Of a stretch of 64,000 nucleotides of DNA, positions 21,893 through 33,797 are shown piece by piece. The stretch comes from Galeopsis tetrahit (Eukaryota > Streptophyta > Magnoliopsida > Lamiales > Lamiaceae). Where the stretch lies: assembly GCA_963675135.1 (NCBI GenBank), contig OY776129.1, positions 63,055,028 to 63,119,027 of the forward strand, read 5' to 3'. The notes under the pieces were generated by a model. That model searched no databases. It was given only the letters and a program-made list of their open reading frames with translations, and was not told the DNA's origin. The position numbers and the translations under genes were made by a program. Every line of letters begins with the position of its first letter. Positions within the stretch are counted from its first letter, which is position 1.

Positions 21893-24800
21893 ATGACAAC
21901 ATCAACATTTAAGGAAGAAGATGAAGATCTATGTCTCGTGGATAGTGTTACTGCGCTGCCTGCGCACACTATATTCAACAAGACGAAATTATTCTCACAT
22001 TTAAAATGGAGAGAAGCTAATGTAAATACAATATCTGATTATACAAAAATAATTGAAGGCTTTGGAAGAGCCAATATTCTATTATACGGAGTGACAAAAT
22101 TCATTATCAATGATGCCTTATCCTCTGGAAAGTCTCAAAGAAATTTATTGAGTTTTATAGATATTCGTTTGAATGGATATCATCTTGAGACTACGAATGA
22201 AGGCAATATTGAGTACCTTAATATTACTATAATTGTTGCGGAAAAGAAATGTATGTTGGAAAAGTTACCCGCTTTGTCCTCGGATTTGTATTGCACGAGG
22301 ATAAGAACAATTGAAATTTATTTCGTAGTAAAACAAAAGGTTACTACCGAAATTAATGTTTGGCATGACCGGTTGGACCATCCCGGTTCCATAATGATGC
22401 GAAAAATTGTAGAAAATTCATGTGGGCATCCATTGAACAATCGAAAAATGCTACAACCCAATGAATTTTCATGTGCTGCTTGTTCACAAGGAAAATTAAT
22501 TATAAAGTCATCACCAGCTAAATTCGAGCATGAAAATTTTATGTTCTTATAACGAATTCAAGGGGATATATGCGGACACATACATCTGCTGAGTGGGCCA
22601 TTTAGACATTTTATGATTTTGATTGATGCATCGACTAAGTGGTCACATGTATGCTTATTGTCATCTCGCAATTTTGTTTTTTACAAAGTTATACGATTGC
22701 GAGTACAATTTCATGATAATGCAATTAAGAGTCTAAGACAATTCGCCTTGAAAATGTTGGTGAATTTTCATCTCAAAGCTTTCAATGTTTATTGTATATC
22801 AATTGAAATACATATTGAGCATCTGGTTGCTCATGTTCATACATATAGAACATTTTTTGTTGAATCACTTATAAAGCATATTCAATTGATTGTCCGACCA
22901 ATATTGATAAAATATAAACTCCCTATTTTAGCTTGGGATCATGTTATATTGCCTACGACAGCACTTGTGCGCAGCATGCCAACAAGTTATCATAGAATTT
23001 CCCCCGTACAAATGGTTTAAGGTTAGGAACCAAATATATCCCATCTAAGAACTTTTGGATGTGTTGTATATGTACCGATTGCTCCACCACAACGCACAAA
23101 GATGGGTCCCCAAAGGAGAATGGGGGTATATGTTGGGTATGAATCTCCGTCTATTATTAAATACTTAGAACCATTGACCGGAGATCTATTCACGAAAATG
23201 TTTGGTAATTGTCATTTTGATGAAGACAAATTTCCCAACATTGGGGGGAAAAAGTAAGCAGCTGGAATGGAATATTTATTGAAATGAATTATCATTGAAT
23301 TGCATGGATCCTCGAGATTGTGAATCAACTGCCAGACGCATTTACTGACCTTAAAAAAGTTACAAAATCTTATATTTCAGCTGCTAATGCTCCTAATATA
23401 ATTGATGTCCTTTAAGGACCATCTTCCATGGAAAATGAGTCTACGGCACGCCTGAAGCGGGGTAGACCTCTTGGTTCCAAAGATAAAAATTCTCGAAAAA
23501 TAAAAGAGCAAACATTGAGGATGGTCATAATGTGAACAATCCTGTTGAAAAATCTGACATACTACTTAAAGTCCCAGAAAATGATATTTCAGGCGCCCAA
23601 AAATGATGAAATATCGACAAATTATGTCAGAACAGGAGAAAGATGGAACCGAAATGAAATCGACGTCGATGATATTTTTGTATATAATGTAGCGCTCAAT
23701 ATAATGGAAGATGGTGAGGATCCTGAACCTACATTTATTGATAAATGTAGGAAACAAGATGATTGGCCAATGTGGAAAGACGCAATAAATGTAGAATTAC
23801 AATCTCTTATTAAACGAAAAGTTTCGGACCTGTTGTCCGTACACCTAATAATATAAAAGTCGTGGGGCATAAATGGGTATTAGTGCAGAAAGGAAATGAG
23901 AAAAATGAAATCGTGAGGTATAAAACCCGGTTTTTCTCACAAGGTTTTACCCAAAGGCCCTGTTGATTATGAGGAGACTTATTCTCCTGTGGTGGATGCA
24001 ATAACTTTTCGTTATTTAATAAGTCTGGCAGTGCAAGAAAAACTTGAATTGCGTCTAACAGATGTCGTTACAGCTTATTTGTACGGCTCATTAGAGAAAT
24101 ATATTTACATGACAATCCTTGAGGGATTAAAGGTACCTATAATGAAAAACGAGAATTCTCAAAACATGTATTTAGTCAAGTTGAGAAAATTCTTATATGG
24201 ATTAAAGCAATCTGGTTGCATATTGTACAATTGTTTGAATGCATTCTTGATTAATGAGGGGTATAACAATGATCCTATATGTCATTATGTTTTTATTAAA
24301 ATATCTGAATATGAATATGTGATAATTTCTGTATATGTTAATGATTTGAATATCATTAAGACTCCTACAAAGTTATCAAAGGCCGTGGCTTTCCTCAAAA
24401 GGAAATTTGAAATGAAAGACATTGGTAAAACGAAATTTTATTTGGGTCTTCAAATTGAACACTTTAATAATGAGATATATGTGTATCAATCCACTTATGT
24501 TATGAAAGTGTTGAAATGATTTTACATGGATAAAACACATTCTTTAAGAACACATATGGTTGTGTGGTTATTGAATGTAGCGAAAGATCCACTTCGACCT
24601 CACGAAGAAAATTAAGAATTGTTTGGTCAAGAAGTACATACTATATTCAAGTGCAATATATGCACTAATGTATCTTTCTAGAAACATTAGGCCTGATGAT
24701 ATATCATTTACTATTAATTTATTAACATGCTATAATTCTTCTCTAATTCGTAGGCATTAAAATGACGTTAAACATGATTTTCGATACCTTAGAAGGATAA

Positions 24801-25349
24801 TGGATATGGATTTATATTTTTCAATCTCATCAGAACCTTGTTTAGTTGGCTATGCAGATACAGATTACTTATCAGACCCACACAAAGTCCGATCCCAAAC
24901 GGGTTATTTGTTCACATATGGAGGTACATCTATTTCATGGTGTTCTGTTAAACAAACTCTAGTTCCTACATCATCTAACCATGCAGAGATCCTAGCAATT
25001 CACTAGACAAGTTGTGAATGTGTTTGGTTGCGTTCCGTCACACAACATATTTGTAGAAAGTGTGGATTAAAACTCAGTGAAAGATAATCCAATTGTGATA
25101 TATGAAGACAATGCTGCATATGTTGCCCAACTAACGAAAGGATTTATCAAAGGTGATAGGACAAAACATATTGATCCTAAATTCTTCTTTACTCACGATC
25201 TTCAGCAAAATGGTGACATCAATGTGCAACAAATTCGTTCTCGTTCAAGTGATAATTTGACAGATTTATTTACCAAGTCTTTACCTACTTCAACGTTTGA
25301 GAAATTGAGATATAAAATTGGAGTGCATTGTCTTAAGGATGTGAAGTGA
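21893..25349 (+). pseudogene. Degenerate copia pol (protease, integrase, reverse transcriptase, RNase H)
   Basis: Pieces in order are as follows. The protease end has its active-site region reading VDSVTA (about 21938). The integrase zinc region is WHDRLDHPG...CAACSQGK (22360-22495). The integrase core, 22560-23200, is out of frame where the second catalytic Asp should be. The reverse transcriptase is 23960-24519. RNase H is 24800-25349, with a stop after NHAEILAIH. The 24340-24342 codon is AAT, turning catalytic YVDD into YVND. At least six stops or frameshifts separate the pieces, so no functional polyprotein can come from this copy. Confidence 0.9.
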
Positions 25350-25425
25350 TGTTATCATCAGGGGGAGTTAATACACATTTCTTCTCATTGGATTTTAACG
25401 AGGCATAATCTTATCTAATGGACAT

Positions 25426-25436
25426 TCAAGGGGGAG
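25426..25436 (+). other. Polypurine tract of the Ty1/copia element
   Basis: CAAGGGGGAG immediately precedes the TG of the 3' LTR. Confidence 0.8.
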
Positions 25437-25693
25437 TGTTATGAATATTATTTATTTGTATGAATGTCCATTACTTCCTCCTTAATACCCACTATGTGTC
25501 ATTTGGTTGTTCATGTACCTACATTTATAGTGCACATATCATTTCATCTTCTCAAGCTTGTAATAAGACCTATAAATAGGGGTGCAAATGTTATAGTAAT
25601 CACTTGAAGTGGAATAAAGTAATTCTATGTTATCTCTACATCTTGTTCACTTATTTAGTGTATGGAGTTATATTTTTAAGTTGTTTCACAACA
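25437..25693 (+). repeat. 3' LTR of the Ty1/copia element
   Basis: Same length (257 bp) as the 5' LTR, with one visible difference. It is followed by the target duplication TTACA. Confidence 0.93.
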
Positions 25694-25732
25694 TTACAAA
25701 TATTATTGAAGATGTTCATGAAGAGTATAATT

Positions 25733-25772
25733 AAAAAAAAAAAAAAAAAGGGGGGGTGGGGGGGGTGGGGGG
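25733..25772. repeat. Poly(A)-poly(G) tract
   Basis: Seventeen A are followed by G7, T, G8, T, G6. The G runs can form a G-quadruplex on the + strand. The tract lies 40 bases past the copia 3' LTR. Such a homopolymer is also a typical place for sequencing or assembly errors. Confidence 0.8.
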
Positions 25773-27109
25773 AATGAAATTAATGTAGAAATGGGAGCAT
25801 GATGCGATTCCAGCACAGGAGTATAAAAGTAAAATATAAAGATTTATAGAGAATATGAAATAGAGAGAAAAGGATGATAGGATATGAGGCGATTCCAGCG
25901 GAGAATTGGATTCATTTACCCATTATCCTACTACTACCGTAACCATACCAAATTCTTTTACATTTATAATCTTACCAATTTTGTTGGACAAAGAGTAGAA
26001 AATTCTCAAGAAATGGAGGAGTAAAACTAAGCAACACCCATCATCCCAGATCAAGCCTAGCTTCAACACAAACTCATCATCTCAAAATTAAACCACCATT
26101 TACGAGGTGAGTGTTTGGTACCCATTAATTAAATCACTTATTTCAATTTTGGTGTTTCATATTATGGATTGTTAATAATGGGAACGATACGTGTTAATGA
26201 TCCAACAAGATGGAACTGGTTTGGGTATAGCTAACCTTTTTTTTTTTTCATTGATCGACCTGAATTAAGCTGTATTTAATTTGTACTTTATTGAGTTCTT
26301 GATTAATATAGAAAAATTGTGATGAGCCCAACTTCCAACATAGGTGACCTTGTTGCCGAATATTTGTATACATAACATCCTCCAATTAGTGTACATTTTT
26401 TAGAGATTAGTTTCTTTGTTGAAATTATAATTAATTATCTAATTAAAGTACTAGCTATTTGCATGGTGCACCCAAGTACTCGACATTATTAGATGTGGGT
26501 GATATACAAGATGAACATATCGGTTGTGGGTTCGAGTTCCACTAATCGAGTTCTCGAACATTTGGGAGCCACTGAGTCGTGATCGAACTACATTTACGGA
26601 CCTCTAAAGTGTCCAATCTACGTGTGCACACTCATGTGAGTGCAATCCTATATATATTCTTGGCTAATCTTAGCACCACCTTGTGTAACGTGAGTTCAAT
26701 TTGCAGGAATCAAGTATCTCATTCTCTATTTGCAGAAGAAGATGCGTTTTGAAAAAGAAAATACCAATTCAACAATTTAAGAATCTCATTCTCCTTTCTT
26801 TTCTGTTTTTTTTTGGCAAAACACCTTTGCTGCCCTTTTGGAAATGAAACTATACATTTATCAAATCAATGCCCAATACTAGTTGATAAGATAATTATTT
26901 GCACAGCCCAATAATCTCATTCTCCTTTGTTTTAAGTGTACACATAATCCTACACTGCAATTTTTACTTTTTTTTACATCAACCTACGTAAAGTTTCCGA
27001 AGAAATTAGTATCAAAATCGAAGTTCTCAGGTAAATAAAAAAGTATTAGCCTAAATGTACTCTCTCCTTTTTAGATCAAATATTTAATTAATTGATTCTG
27101 ACTATCTTA
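25773..27109. other. Intergenic sequence with a possible non-coding exon
   Basis: Around 26000-26107 there is leader-like sequence ending ACGAGGTGAGTG, a good splice donor, but no coding exon follows. Near 26520-26550, GGTTGTGGGTTCGAGTTCC resembles a tRNA B box and may be a SINE relic, but no A box or tail is clear. The rest is featureless AT-rich DNA. Confidence 0.35.
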
Positions 27110-27494
27110 GGTGGTGTTTGGTTTGAGATTGATTTGGATTTTGGTGGATTGGATTGGAATTTGGGTAATCCATGAATAGTAAATAGTGTATAAGTTGTGT
27201 TTGGTTAAGGATTGAGAAGTAGGGGTAGATTTAACTTTATGTCACATCAAGAGTGTGTTATATTATTTTATTATTGTTAGTAGTGAAAGAAAAGTAAGAG
27301 AGAGGAGAAAGTAGGAGAGAAAATGAGTGTGTGAAAGAAAAGTAAGAAAGATAGTGATTTGATGGTATAAAAATAGGTGTGTAGGTGTATTATAAGGGTG
27401 GATTGATATTTGAATTTGTATTTAGATTGAGAGAGATTGGATTGGGATTGGCCAATCCAAATCCAGATTGACCAATTCCAAAACAAACACCGAC
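27110..27494. mobile_element. Tourist-like (PIF/Harbinger) MITE
   Basis: The 3-bp direct repeat TTA flanks the unit (27107-27109 and 27495-27497). The inverted ends are GGTGGTGTTTGGTTT and, in reverse complement, GTCGGTGTTTGTTTT. A TTA target and GG(T/C)...GTTTGG ends are hallmarks of Tourist elements. Subterminal GGATTGG and CCAATCC repeats add to the hairpin. Confidence 0.75.
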
Positions 27495-27810
27495 TTACAG
27501 AATAATAATTTTGGGTATATGATATCTTCATCTACAGAGTCTTACATACAGTACAATTTAAGTTGATTTTATAAAAAAATATTAATTGATCAAAATTATT
27601 TATTTTCACTAAATAATAGTCCGTATATTAGTTATTTTCACTGAATCTAATGGTGTACATTTGTACTCCATTGAAGTGACAACCTATTCCCTTTCACAAT
27701 CAATTCCATATCATATGGTAACTACACAAATGGGCTTAAAACTTTGTGTACACGCTTCATACAAGTTCAAGATTTAAAATTTAATCTTCAAATCTCACAC
27801 TTAAAAGTAC

Positions 27811-27948
27811 ATATAAATTTATGAGTAAAACTTATGAGAATTTCAGATTCACATGAACTCGCATTTTTAAGTATCATTGATATAAATTTATGAGTAAAAC
27901 TTATGAGAATTTCAGATTCACATGAACTCGCATTTTTAAGTATCATTG
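27811..27948. repeat. 69-bp tandem duplication
   Basis: Units 27811-27879 and 27880-27948 appear identical, each containing ATGAGTAAAACTTATGAGAA and ACATGAACTCGC. Confidence 0.9.
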
Positions 27949-28058
27949 TTATTCATATGATGTGTCATTGTTTATAAATAATATTGTTACATCCAATAAA
28001 AAATAGTACATTACTTTTCTAGTAAAAAATGAACCAGGAAAGGAGAGAAAATAAATTA

Positions 28059-28296
28059 CTTCCTCCATCACTCTTTGAACAGATTTTAAAGGATATTATG
28101 TATTTATGGACAACTAGATAAAGTAGAAAAGAAAATAGATTTAGTACCGGAGGGGAGATAAAGTAAATGTAGTGAGGTAAATTTTTCAATTTTTTTATAT
28201 TTTCTTTTAAATTTCAAAAATAAAATTTAGACACACTATATGTGGATAATATAAAAAAAAATAGTAAACAAGCCCACTTTATATGAACGGAATGAA
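28059..28296. mobile_element. Stowaway-like MITE
   Basis: It is flanked by TA. The left end CTTCCTCCATCACTCTTT and the reverse complement of the right end (TTCATTCCGTTCATATAAAG) are weak inverted repeats. Confidence 0.5.
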
Positions 28297-31118
28297 TACT
28301 AGAAATATTATTTTAAATAACTAACTAAATTTCTAGTGTGAAAAAAGAGGGATCTCAGAAGGGGTTCACATAAAATAGTCCTTGTTCATTTCAACGCAAG
28401 ATTTCAAAAAATGTGAGCAACTGGATCAGTTCTGTGGAGCAAAGTCCAGATTATATGAGATAAATTACACTAACAAATTTCTTTTCAAATTAAATACTCC
28501 GTACAAATTACCCAGCAAAAATATGGGCATTAAGATTTTTTCAAGAAAAAAGGCCCACAAATGCGGCCCAAATAGGACTCACATTTACTTAGCTTAATTT
28601 GCAGCACAAATGTGGATATGCAACTATTAAAAAAGTAAATTACTGATAAATTCAATCATCTTAAAAATCTTTTTTTATTTTTTCAGTAAATTACCAGAGT
28701 ATAACCAATGTATTTTGTACTTTATTAACTTAATTACTTCGTCAATATGGGCCAATTGACCAATGATAATGAATGAGCTCAACTTCAAACATAGGTGATC
28801 AATTGTGGAACTATGTATACAACTTGTATAATGATAATGCATTTGGTTGTCTGCAATTCTTGTGGCACATCTCATATAATAGATAAATTTTTAAGACAAA
28901 ATTTAAAATAACTATAGTTAATATTGAAATTTATTTTTACTTTTTGATCATAGGGTGAGACAAATTTTAATTGAAATATTATGAAGGTTTGTTAAGTGAA
29001 CTGAATCATGTTGACTCTCTTCCACAGGTTTTTGTTAAGTGTTGTCATTGAAGAATATCTCTTGATTTATATCTCACTTAACTGATATTTATTTATTTTT
29101 TTGTATACTATATTGAAAGTTACTTTTATTGTTGTATACTTGTGACATATAAGACTTTGCGAGATCCATATACTAAATCAAATTAGGTCAAAAAGACCCC
29201 AAAGAAGATTTTTAAAAAATGATGTCACCTTACGTCAATTTCTAAAATATCAAACGGAATAATACATTTGAAAATACACAAATTTCAACTTATTTATGTA
29301 TTTTAGTACTACCCACTCTTTTAACACGAACTAAATTTTATTATTATGTACACTCACTTTGTGCTACTCGATTTGAATCAACTCAATTTATTAAAGATTA
29401 TAAACCATTTTTCTAACCCCTTGTCTTTCAAGGCCTAAAAATCAAGAATATTTAAAATTCAGCAGCAGCCTAGTGTAATGTAAAAGGTATGTCCAAAATT
29501 CAGCATTTGATAATCCCTAGACTATGAATTGATGGTCCTAAAACCTTGCCCCCCATTCTGCCGTTGCCTACTTTACTTTGTACTACTCCTAGAAATTCAT
29601 TTCTTTTCTCGTAAAAAAAATAATCATTTCTTTTTATGTTTTCACATTATTTTTTGTATTAATGATAGTATCATTTTGTTGGCGGAACAAAATTCTTAAT
29701 CTTACAAAAGTTGTTTCGTCTTATATTTCAACATATTTTTACTAATCACTATCACAAAGATATTAAATGAAATTGAAAAAGTAGAGGTGACAGAGAAATT
29801 AAAAGTTCTTGTCAAGAAAGAAACATAATTTAAAATAAGGTATTTTTTCTGGTATGTTAGAAAAATGTATAGAGATGGGACCAAGAGGGGAATCAAAGAC
29901 ACATTGCCTACCATTGCTTTTTTGGTAGTAAAAAAGAAAGAGCAACATGTTATTGAAGAGGACAAACTGTAGAATTGACCACTGGAGAGAGAGTAGGCGT
30001 GGGAAACACCACCCTCTTTATTTCTCTATCAACAATTTGTGTCCCTATGGCTTATGCTGCTTCCACTTTCCTTTTTGGACTTAAACAGTTTGTTTTCTTC
30101 ATTATCAATGAATCATGATGTTATTTTTTTTCTGAATTTAACAGATTGTGTAGCTAATTAACTACGTTTATCAGTAATCTTGTGTTTTTGATCCAATTCT
30201 AATCTACGTACATATTTCAAGTTTTCAATCTCCTCTTGAAATGAAACCATGTTAGTTCAGATTTTGAATGAGTATTTTGAGTTATATTTCTTTTGTTCAT
30301 TTTTTTTGTTCCGATTATTTGAGCATATATTTTAAGAAAAAATGATTATTTATGAATGAAGTGAAGATGTGAGATTAAAATTAAAAGATATTGTGAAATT
30401 AATGTATGAGTAAAATGATTATTTATAAATAAAATTCAATGACAATTTGAGTAATTAAACTAATAGAGTAAAATGTAAAGTGTTGTGAACTTATTGTTAT
30501 TAGAGGTACTCATGGTTCAACAACCGTTGATCCTGATTCCAAATTTTTAGGGGTGGAACCGGAACTAAACCAAATTCAACACACGAGTTTCTTTTTAGTT
30601 TTCAAAACATGATCAAAACCGTTGATTTTGAATTTTTGTTTAAAAAAAATACATTGTATTGCCAATTTTTCGGTTAACCGTCAATTTTGATATTCTTAGA
30701 TCGATCTCTAACTAAAACCGAACCGTTTTATATAAAGTTCTGATTAAGTTTTGTAGTAAAAAAACACTGGTTTGAACAGTTGTTTTTCATTTTTTTTAAA
30801 AAGCATTTCTAATTGTTAGTAGTATTTTTGTTTTAAGTATGAAATAGAAGAAGTAATTATGGTTATTTTGGGAAAATAAACGCACTTTGTTATCCTCCTG
30901 ACTGACAGACATTCAAACTCAAAAGCCCGCCACCCTACACCCCACCTCCATTATTCAAAATCTCAGCTTTTTCTTTTCGTCATCATCTTACTTTTTCTTC
31001 TAATTTTCAAAATTCAACACCCCACTTTTCCCTTTTGTCCATTCTTTTCCAATCATTAGCATTTCAAAATTGTATTAACTCCTCCTCCTTATTCCAATTG
31101 CTTATTTGCTACCTCATC
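28297..31118. other. Intergenic region upstream of the VARLMGL gene
   Basis: AT-rich sequence. At 30500-30740, CCGGAACTAAACC, AACCGAACCG and similar blocks suggest a decayed hAT-type MITE, without clear ends. Just upstream of 31119 a C/T-rich stretch (about 30900-31115) looks like promoter and leader sequence. A TATA box cannot be singled out. No other gene is seen. Confidence 0.4.
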
Positions 31119-32118
31119 ATGAAACCCTTCTCTTCATTCCCCTCCCCTGCTTCTTCCAATGGAACAACAACCACATCCGCCTGCATTTCAAGAATCTTAC
31201 GTCGAATTCTCTGTTTCAGCACCCTCCCACTTCGCTCTTTCCACCCCTTCAACAACAACAACAAAATTGTCATTGAATCATGTACCAGCACCCCCGGATT
31301 AGTCGCTCGACTAATGGGGCTCGACTCACTCCCCCTCAACGAAACCCCGATAACCAATTCATTCATCATTCCATTTCCACCTTACCAAGAACTTCAAGAT
31401 GACAACTTTTTCATTCTAAGCTTTGAATCAAGGAAATCGACCAAGAATTCTAGAAAGAAACAGAGAAGAAAAAAAAGAGAGAAGGAGAATTTGGAATTTG
31501 AAATCAGGGGTGGAAATGAGCTTAGGCCATTGAAGAGTTGCCGTAAGAAAACACGAGGTGACAAGGCCAACTCAGTCGAACTCGGCTTTGAAGCAGATGT
31601 TGACTCGGAAAACACCAGCCCCAACTCAGTTCTTGAATTTGTCCCATTCCCACCTGATCAAGATTCTGCCTCCTCAGGTTTGACGATTCCCATATTTTTT
31701 TCCAGATTTTGGTTTGTAAAAAAAGTGATAATATTTGTAACAAAAGTGACTGTTACTTTTTACTTAAATACTGTCACTTTTTATTTATGAGGGTCGTCTC
31801 ACGAATCTTATTTACCCAACCCTTTATTAAATTATTTAGCTAATTGATGAAACAGGGGAGATTTCAAGATTGGCAAATTCGAAAATGAGGAGGCCATTAT
31901 CAGAAGAGCTGGAGAATTGTGGAGAGAAAAAGGTGATAAATTATGAGGAAAAATGGGAAGAAATGGGGGAGTTGGCAGCAATGGAGATGATGAAAACGAG
32001 TTGGTTGGAACAAGAAATGAAAAATGGGAATATTTTGATAGAAATTGGGAGAGATCTTGAATTAAGTATTCTTGATCAGCTGTTGAACGAGATGCTGATT
32101 AATTTAATAATTTTCTGA
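31119..32118 (+). CDS. VARLMGL-motif protein (TRM/DUF3741-like), 2 exons
   Basis: Exons are 31119-31677 and 31856-32118, joined at a canonical GT-AG intron in phase 1, giving 273 residues. The first ATG is used; the open frame upstream has none. The motif TPGLVARLMGLDSLP (58-72) and a SPNSVLEF block (167-174) mark the plant DUF3741/DUF4378 family that includes LONGIFOLIA and TRM proteins, some of which recruit TON1 to cortical microtubule arrays (family knowledge). A Lys/Arg-rich stretch lies at about 106-123. The C-terminal IEIGRDLELSILDQLLNEML is the usual end of such proteins. It is short for a TRM, so a specific function is not claimed. The intron carries a MITE fragment. Confidence 0.85.
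31685..31805. mobile_element. MITE fragment inside the intron
   Basis: The sequence TTTTTTTCCAGATTTTGGTT, then AAAAAAAGTGATAATATTTG, then GAGGGTCGTCTCACGAATCT follows the right two thirds of the element at 20151-20431. The left terminal repeat is missing. It makes up most of the 178-bp intron of the VARLMGL gene. Confidence 0.75.
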
Positions 32119-32540
32119 CTCCACATATATGATGTAACACTAATTATCTTTCTCTGTAAAAATAACATAGCAATCAGTATAGTATAGATTAATATTTTAT
32201 TACATAACTTATATGATCTTCGTTGCTCATTTTTTTTTACAGGTTATTTAAGAATTATCTCTATTTTTATCTTCATTCTAGACTCTTCTGATTGATGTAA
32301 ATAAATAATTCTGGATTAATCTTAGAGTAATTCACTAAATTACTCAAAATCACTTTTAAATAAAATATTTTTGAAAAGTAAAAACCGTACTTTTTTTTTC
32401 ATTAATTGACTTTATAATCACTAATCAGTTTATTTTGCACTTTATTGACTTTATTTTTTAAAAACGTCACTTTTTCATTAGGACTTCGATTTTTGAAATG
32501 GTTTGTTGGGCTGCATTGTTAGTTTAGTGCCCATTGGGTT
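32119..32540 (+). other. 3' flank of the VARLMGL gene
   Basis: AT-rich untranslated and downstream sequence up to the target duplication of the first Mutator-like element. No gene is seen. Confidence 0.4.
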
Positions 32541-32549
32541 TTCTGAATA

Positions 32550-33797
32550 GGGCGCGGCTAAAGTCACCCGAATTTCCTATGAGTACACCCACGCGATGAG
32601 TACACACAAAATGGATGAGGATACCCACACGTGGAAATCCCAAAATTACCCTCTTATAAATTAAAACCCTTCTTCTCTCTTTCTTCTTCTCAAAATTGAG
32701 GACACCCACATCCATTTTTCTCTACACGTCGTGCCGCCCCCTTCTTGCGTTCCGGCGTCGCCCGCGTCTGCAGCGCCGCCTCTTCGCCTCCCAAGCCACG
32801 CACGTCGGTGACGGATTCTCTCCCCCAGCCCCCCGCTTCTCTTCCTCTGCTCTCCCACGTCGCCGCGCCGTCGCCACCTTAAAGAAGGACGCGGCCGCGC
32901 TGTTGAAGAAGAAGCCCGTTCGCACCCCTCCTCCCTGTTTCAAGTCGCCACCGACGCCGTTCGAGGGCTGTCGCCGCCGCCACCACCGACGCCATCGACG
33001 CTGCCGCCTTACCGTCTTCCATTGTAGCCAAGCTTTTCCTTTCGTTTCCTTTACGAAAGCTAAACGGCACGCTACCCCCAAAACTTCTTCATTTCACTGC
33101 CTCCTACATTAAATTGATTATTATAGACTCTGTTGCCGCCGTTCGAGGGCTCGCCCCCTCCCCTTCATCGCACCGGTAAGTTTTTTTTTTTTTTTACAAT
33201 TTTTACAGAAATTAGGGTTTGAATTTTTTTAGAAATTTTAGAAAAATTATGGTTTTTAGTTGTTCGACAATTATTTTCGAACATATTGAGTTTGTTTTGG
33301 AAAAAATTTCGAACATTTTGTGTTTGTTTTGGAAACAATTTCGAAAACTTGAGTTTGTTTTGGAAAAAAATTCGAACAAGGTGTTCGATCTTTTTTTTCG
33401 GACAAATTTGAGTTGTTTTGGAATAATTTTCGAACACATCGAGTTTGTTTTGGAAACAATTTCGAACATATTGAGTTTGTTTTGGAAAAACTTTCGAACA
33501 TATTGAGTTTGTTTTGGAAAAAATTTCGAACATGTTTGTTTTGGAATTTTTTCGAACAGTTGCTGTTTTGGATTTATTTTTGTTGCAATATTGGAGTTTT
33601 TTTTGTTGAAGAATGGTGTTTGGTTTGGGGGTGGTGGTGGAAATAATGATGTGAAATAGAATGGATGGGTGTACTCATCTTCATTTTATTCATAAATTTT
33701 ACCTAGGGGTATATGGGACATTTTACATGTCCTGAAAGATTAAAAAAATGTTTGGTGGGTGTACTCATAGGAAATCTGGGTGCCTTTAGCCGCGCCC
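32550..33797. mobile_element. Mutator-like non-autonomous element 1 (Pack-MULE-like)
   Basis: Terminal inverted repeats of about 43 bp have three mismatches: GGGCGCGGCTAAAG at the left, and its complement ending GCCGCGCCC at the right, continuing through TTTCCTATGAGTACACCCAC. The 9-bp direct repeat TTCTGAATA flanks it (32541-32549 and 33798-33806). Nine-base duplications and long inverted repeats define Mutator-like elements. The interior has a GC-rich block (about 32700-33175) ending in a good splice donor (CCGGTAAGT), a poly-T tract, and a minisatellite (33262-33560). A 138-codon + strand frame (32696-33112), Arg/Pro/Ser-rich, spans the GC block and has no recognised homologue. No transposase is present. 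Confidence 0.9.
33262..33560. repeat. 32-bp minisatellite with TTCGAA core (in element 1)
   Basis: About nine degenerate copies of a unit containing TTTCGAACATATTGAG and TTTGTTTTGGAAA are seen. The palindrome TTCGAA recurs once per unit. Period is 32 in the clean copies at about 33430-33530. Confidence 0.85.

Larger units (their letters stand above)
20507..25693 (+). mobile_element. Complete but coding-dead Ty1/copia retrotransposon
   Basis: It is bounded by the 5-bp direct repeat TTACA (20502-20506 and 25694-25698). The two 257-bp LTRs differ by a single base as far as could be read. Between them are a primer-site region, gag and pol relics in the Ty1/copia order (gag, protease, integrase, reverse transcriptase, RNase H) and a polypurine tract. 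Every coding domain has stops or frameshifts, and the catalytic YVDD motif reads YVND. LTR identity implies recent insertion, while the coding decay implies long inactivity. Mobilisation in trans by a relative is the simplest reading. Confidence 0.93.

Noticed and set aside
26440..26660. Possible tRNA-like B box (GGTTCGAGTTCC)
   Set aside because: No A box, acceptor stem, tail or target duplication could be found.
31035..31118. Longer N-terminus for the VARLMGL protein
   Set aside because: The extension begins at TTG and the sequence there looks like leader DNA; the first ATG is 31119.
32722..33081. 119-codon minus-strand Arg-rich frame in element 1
   Set aside because: It is a GC-driven shadow of the block also open on the + strand; no motif is seen.
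33165..33533. Overlapping open frames on both strands in the TTCGAA repeat
   Set aside because: They are products of the 32-bp minisatellite inside Mutator-like element 1, not genes.
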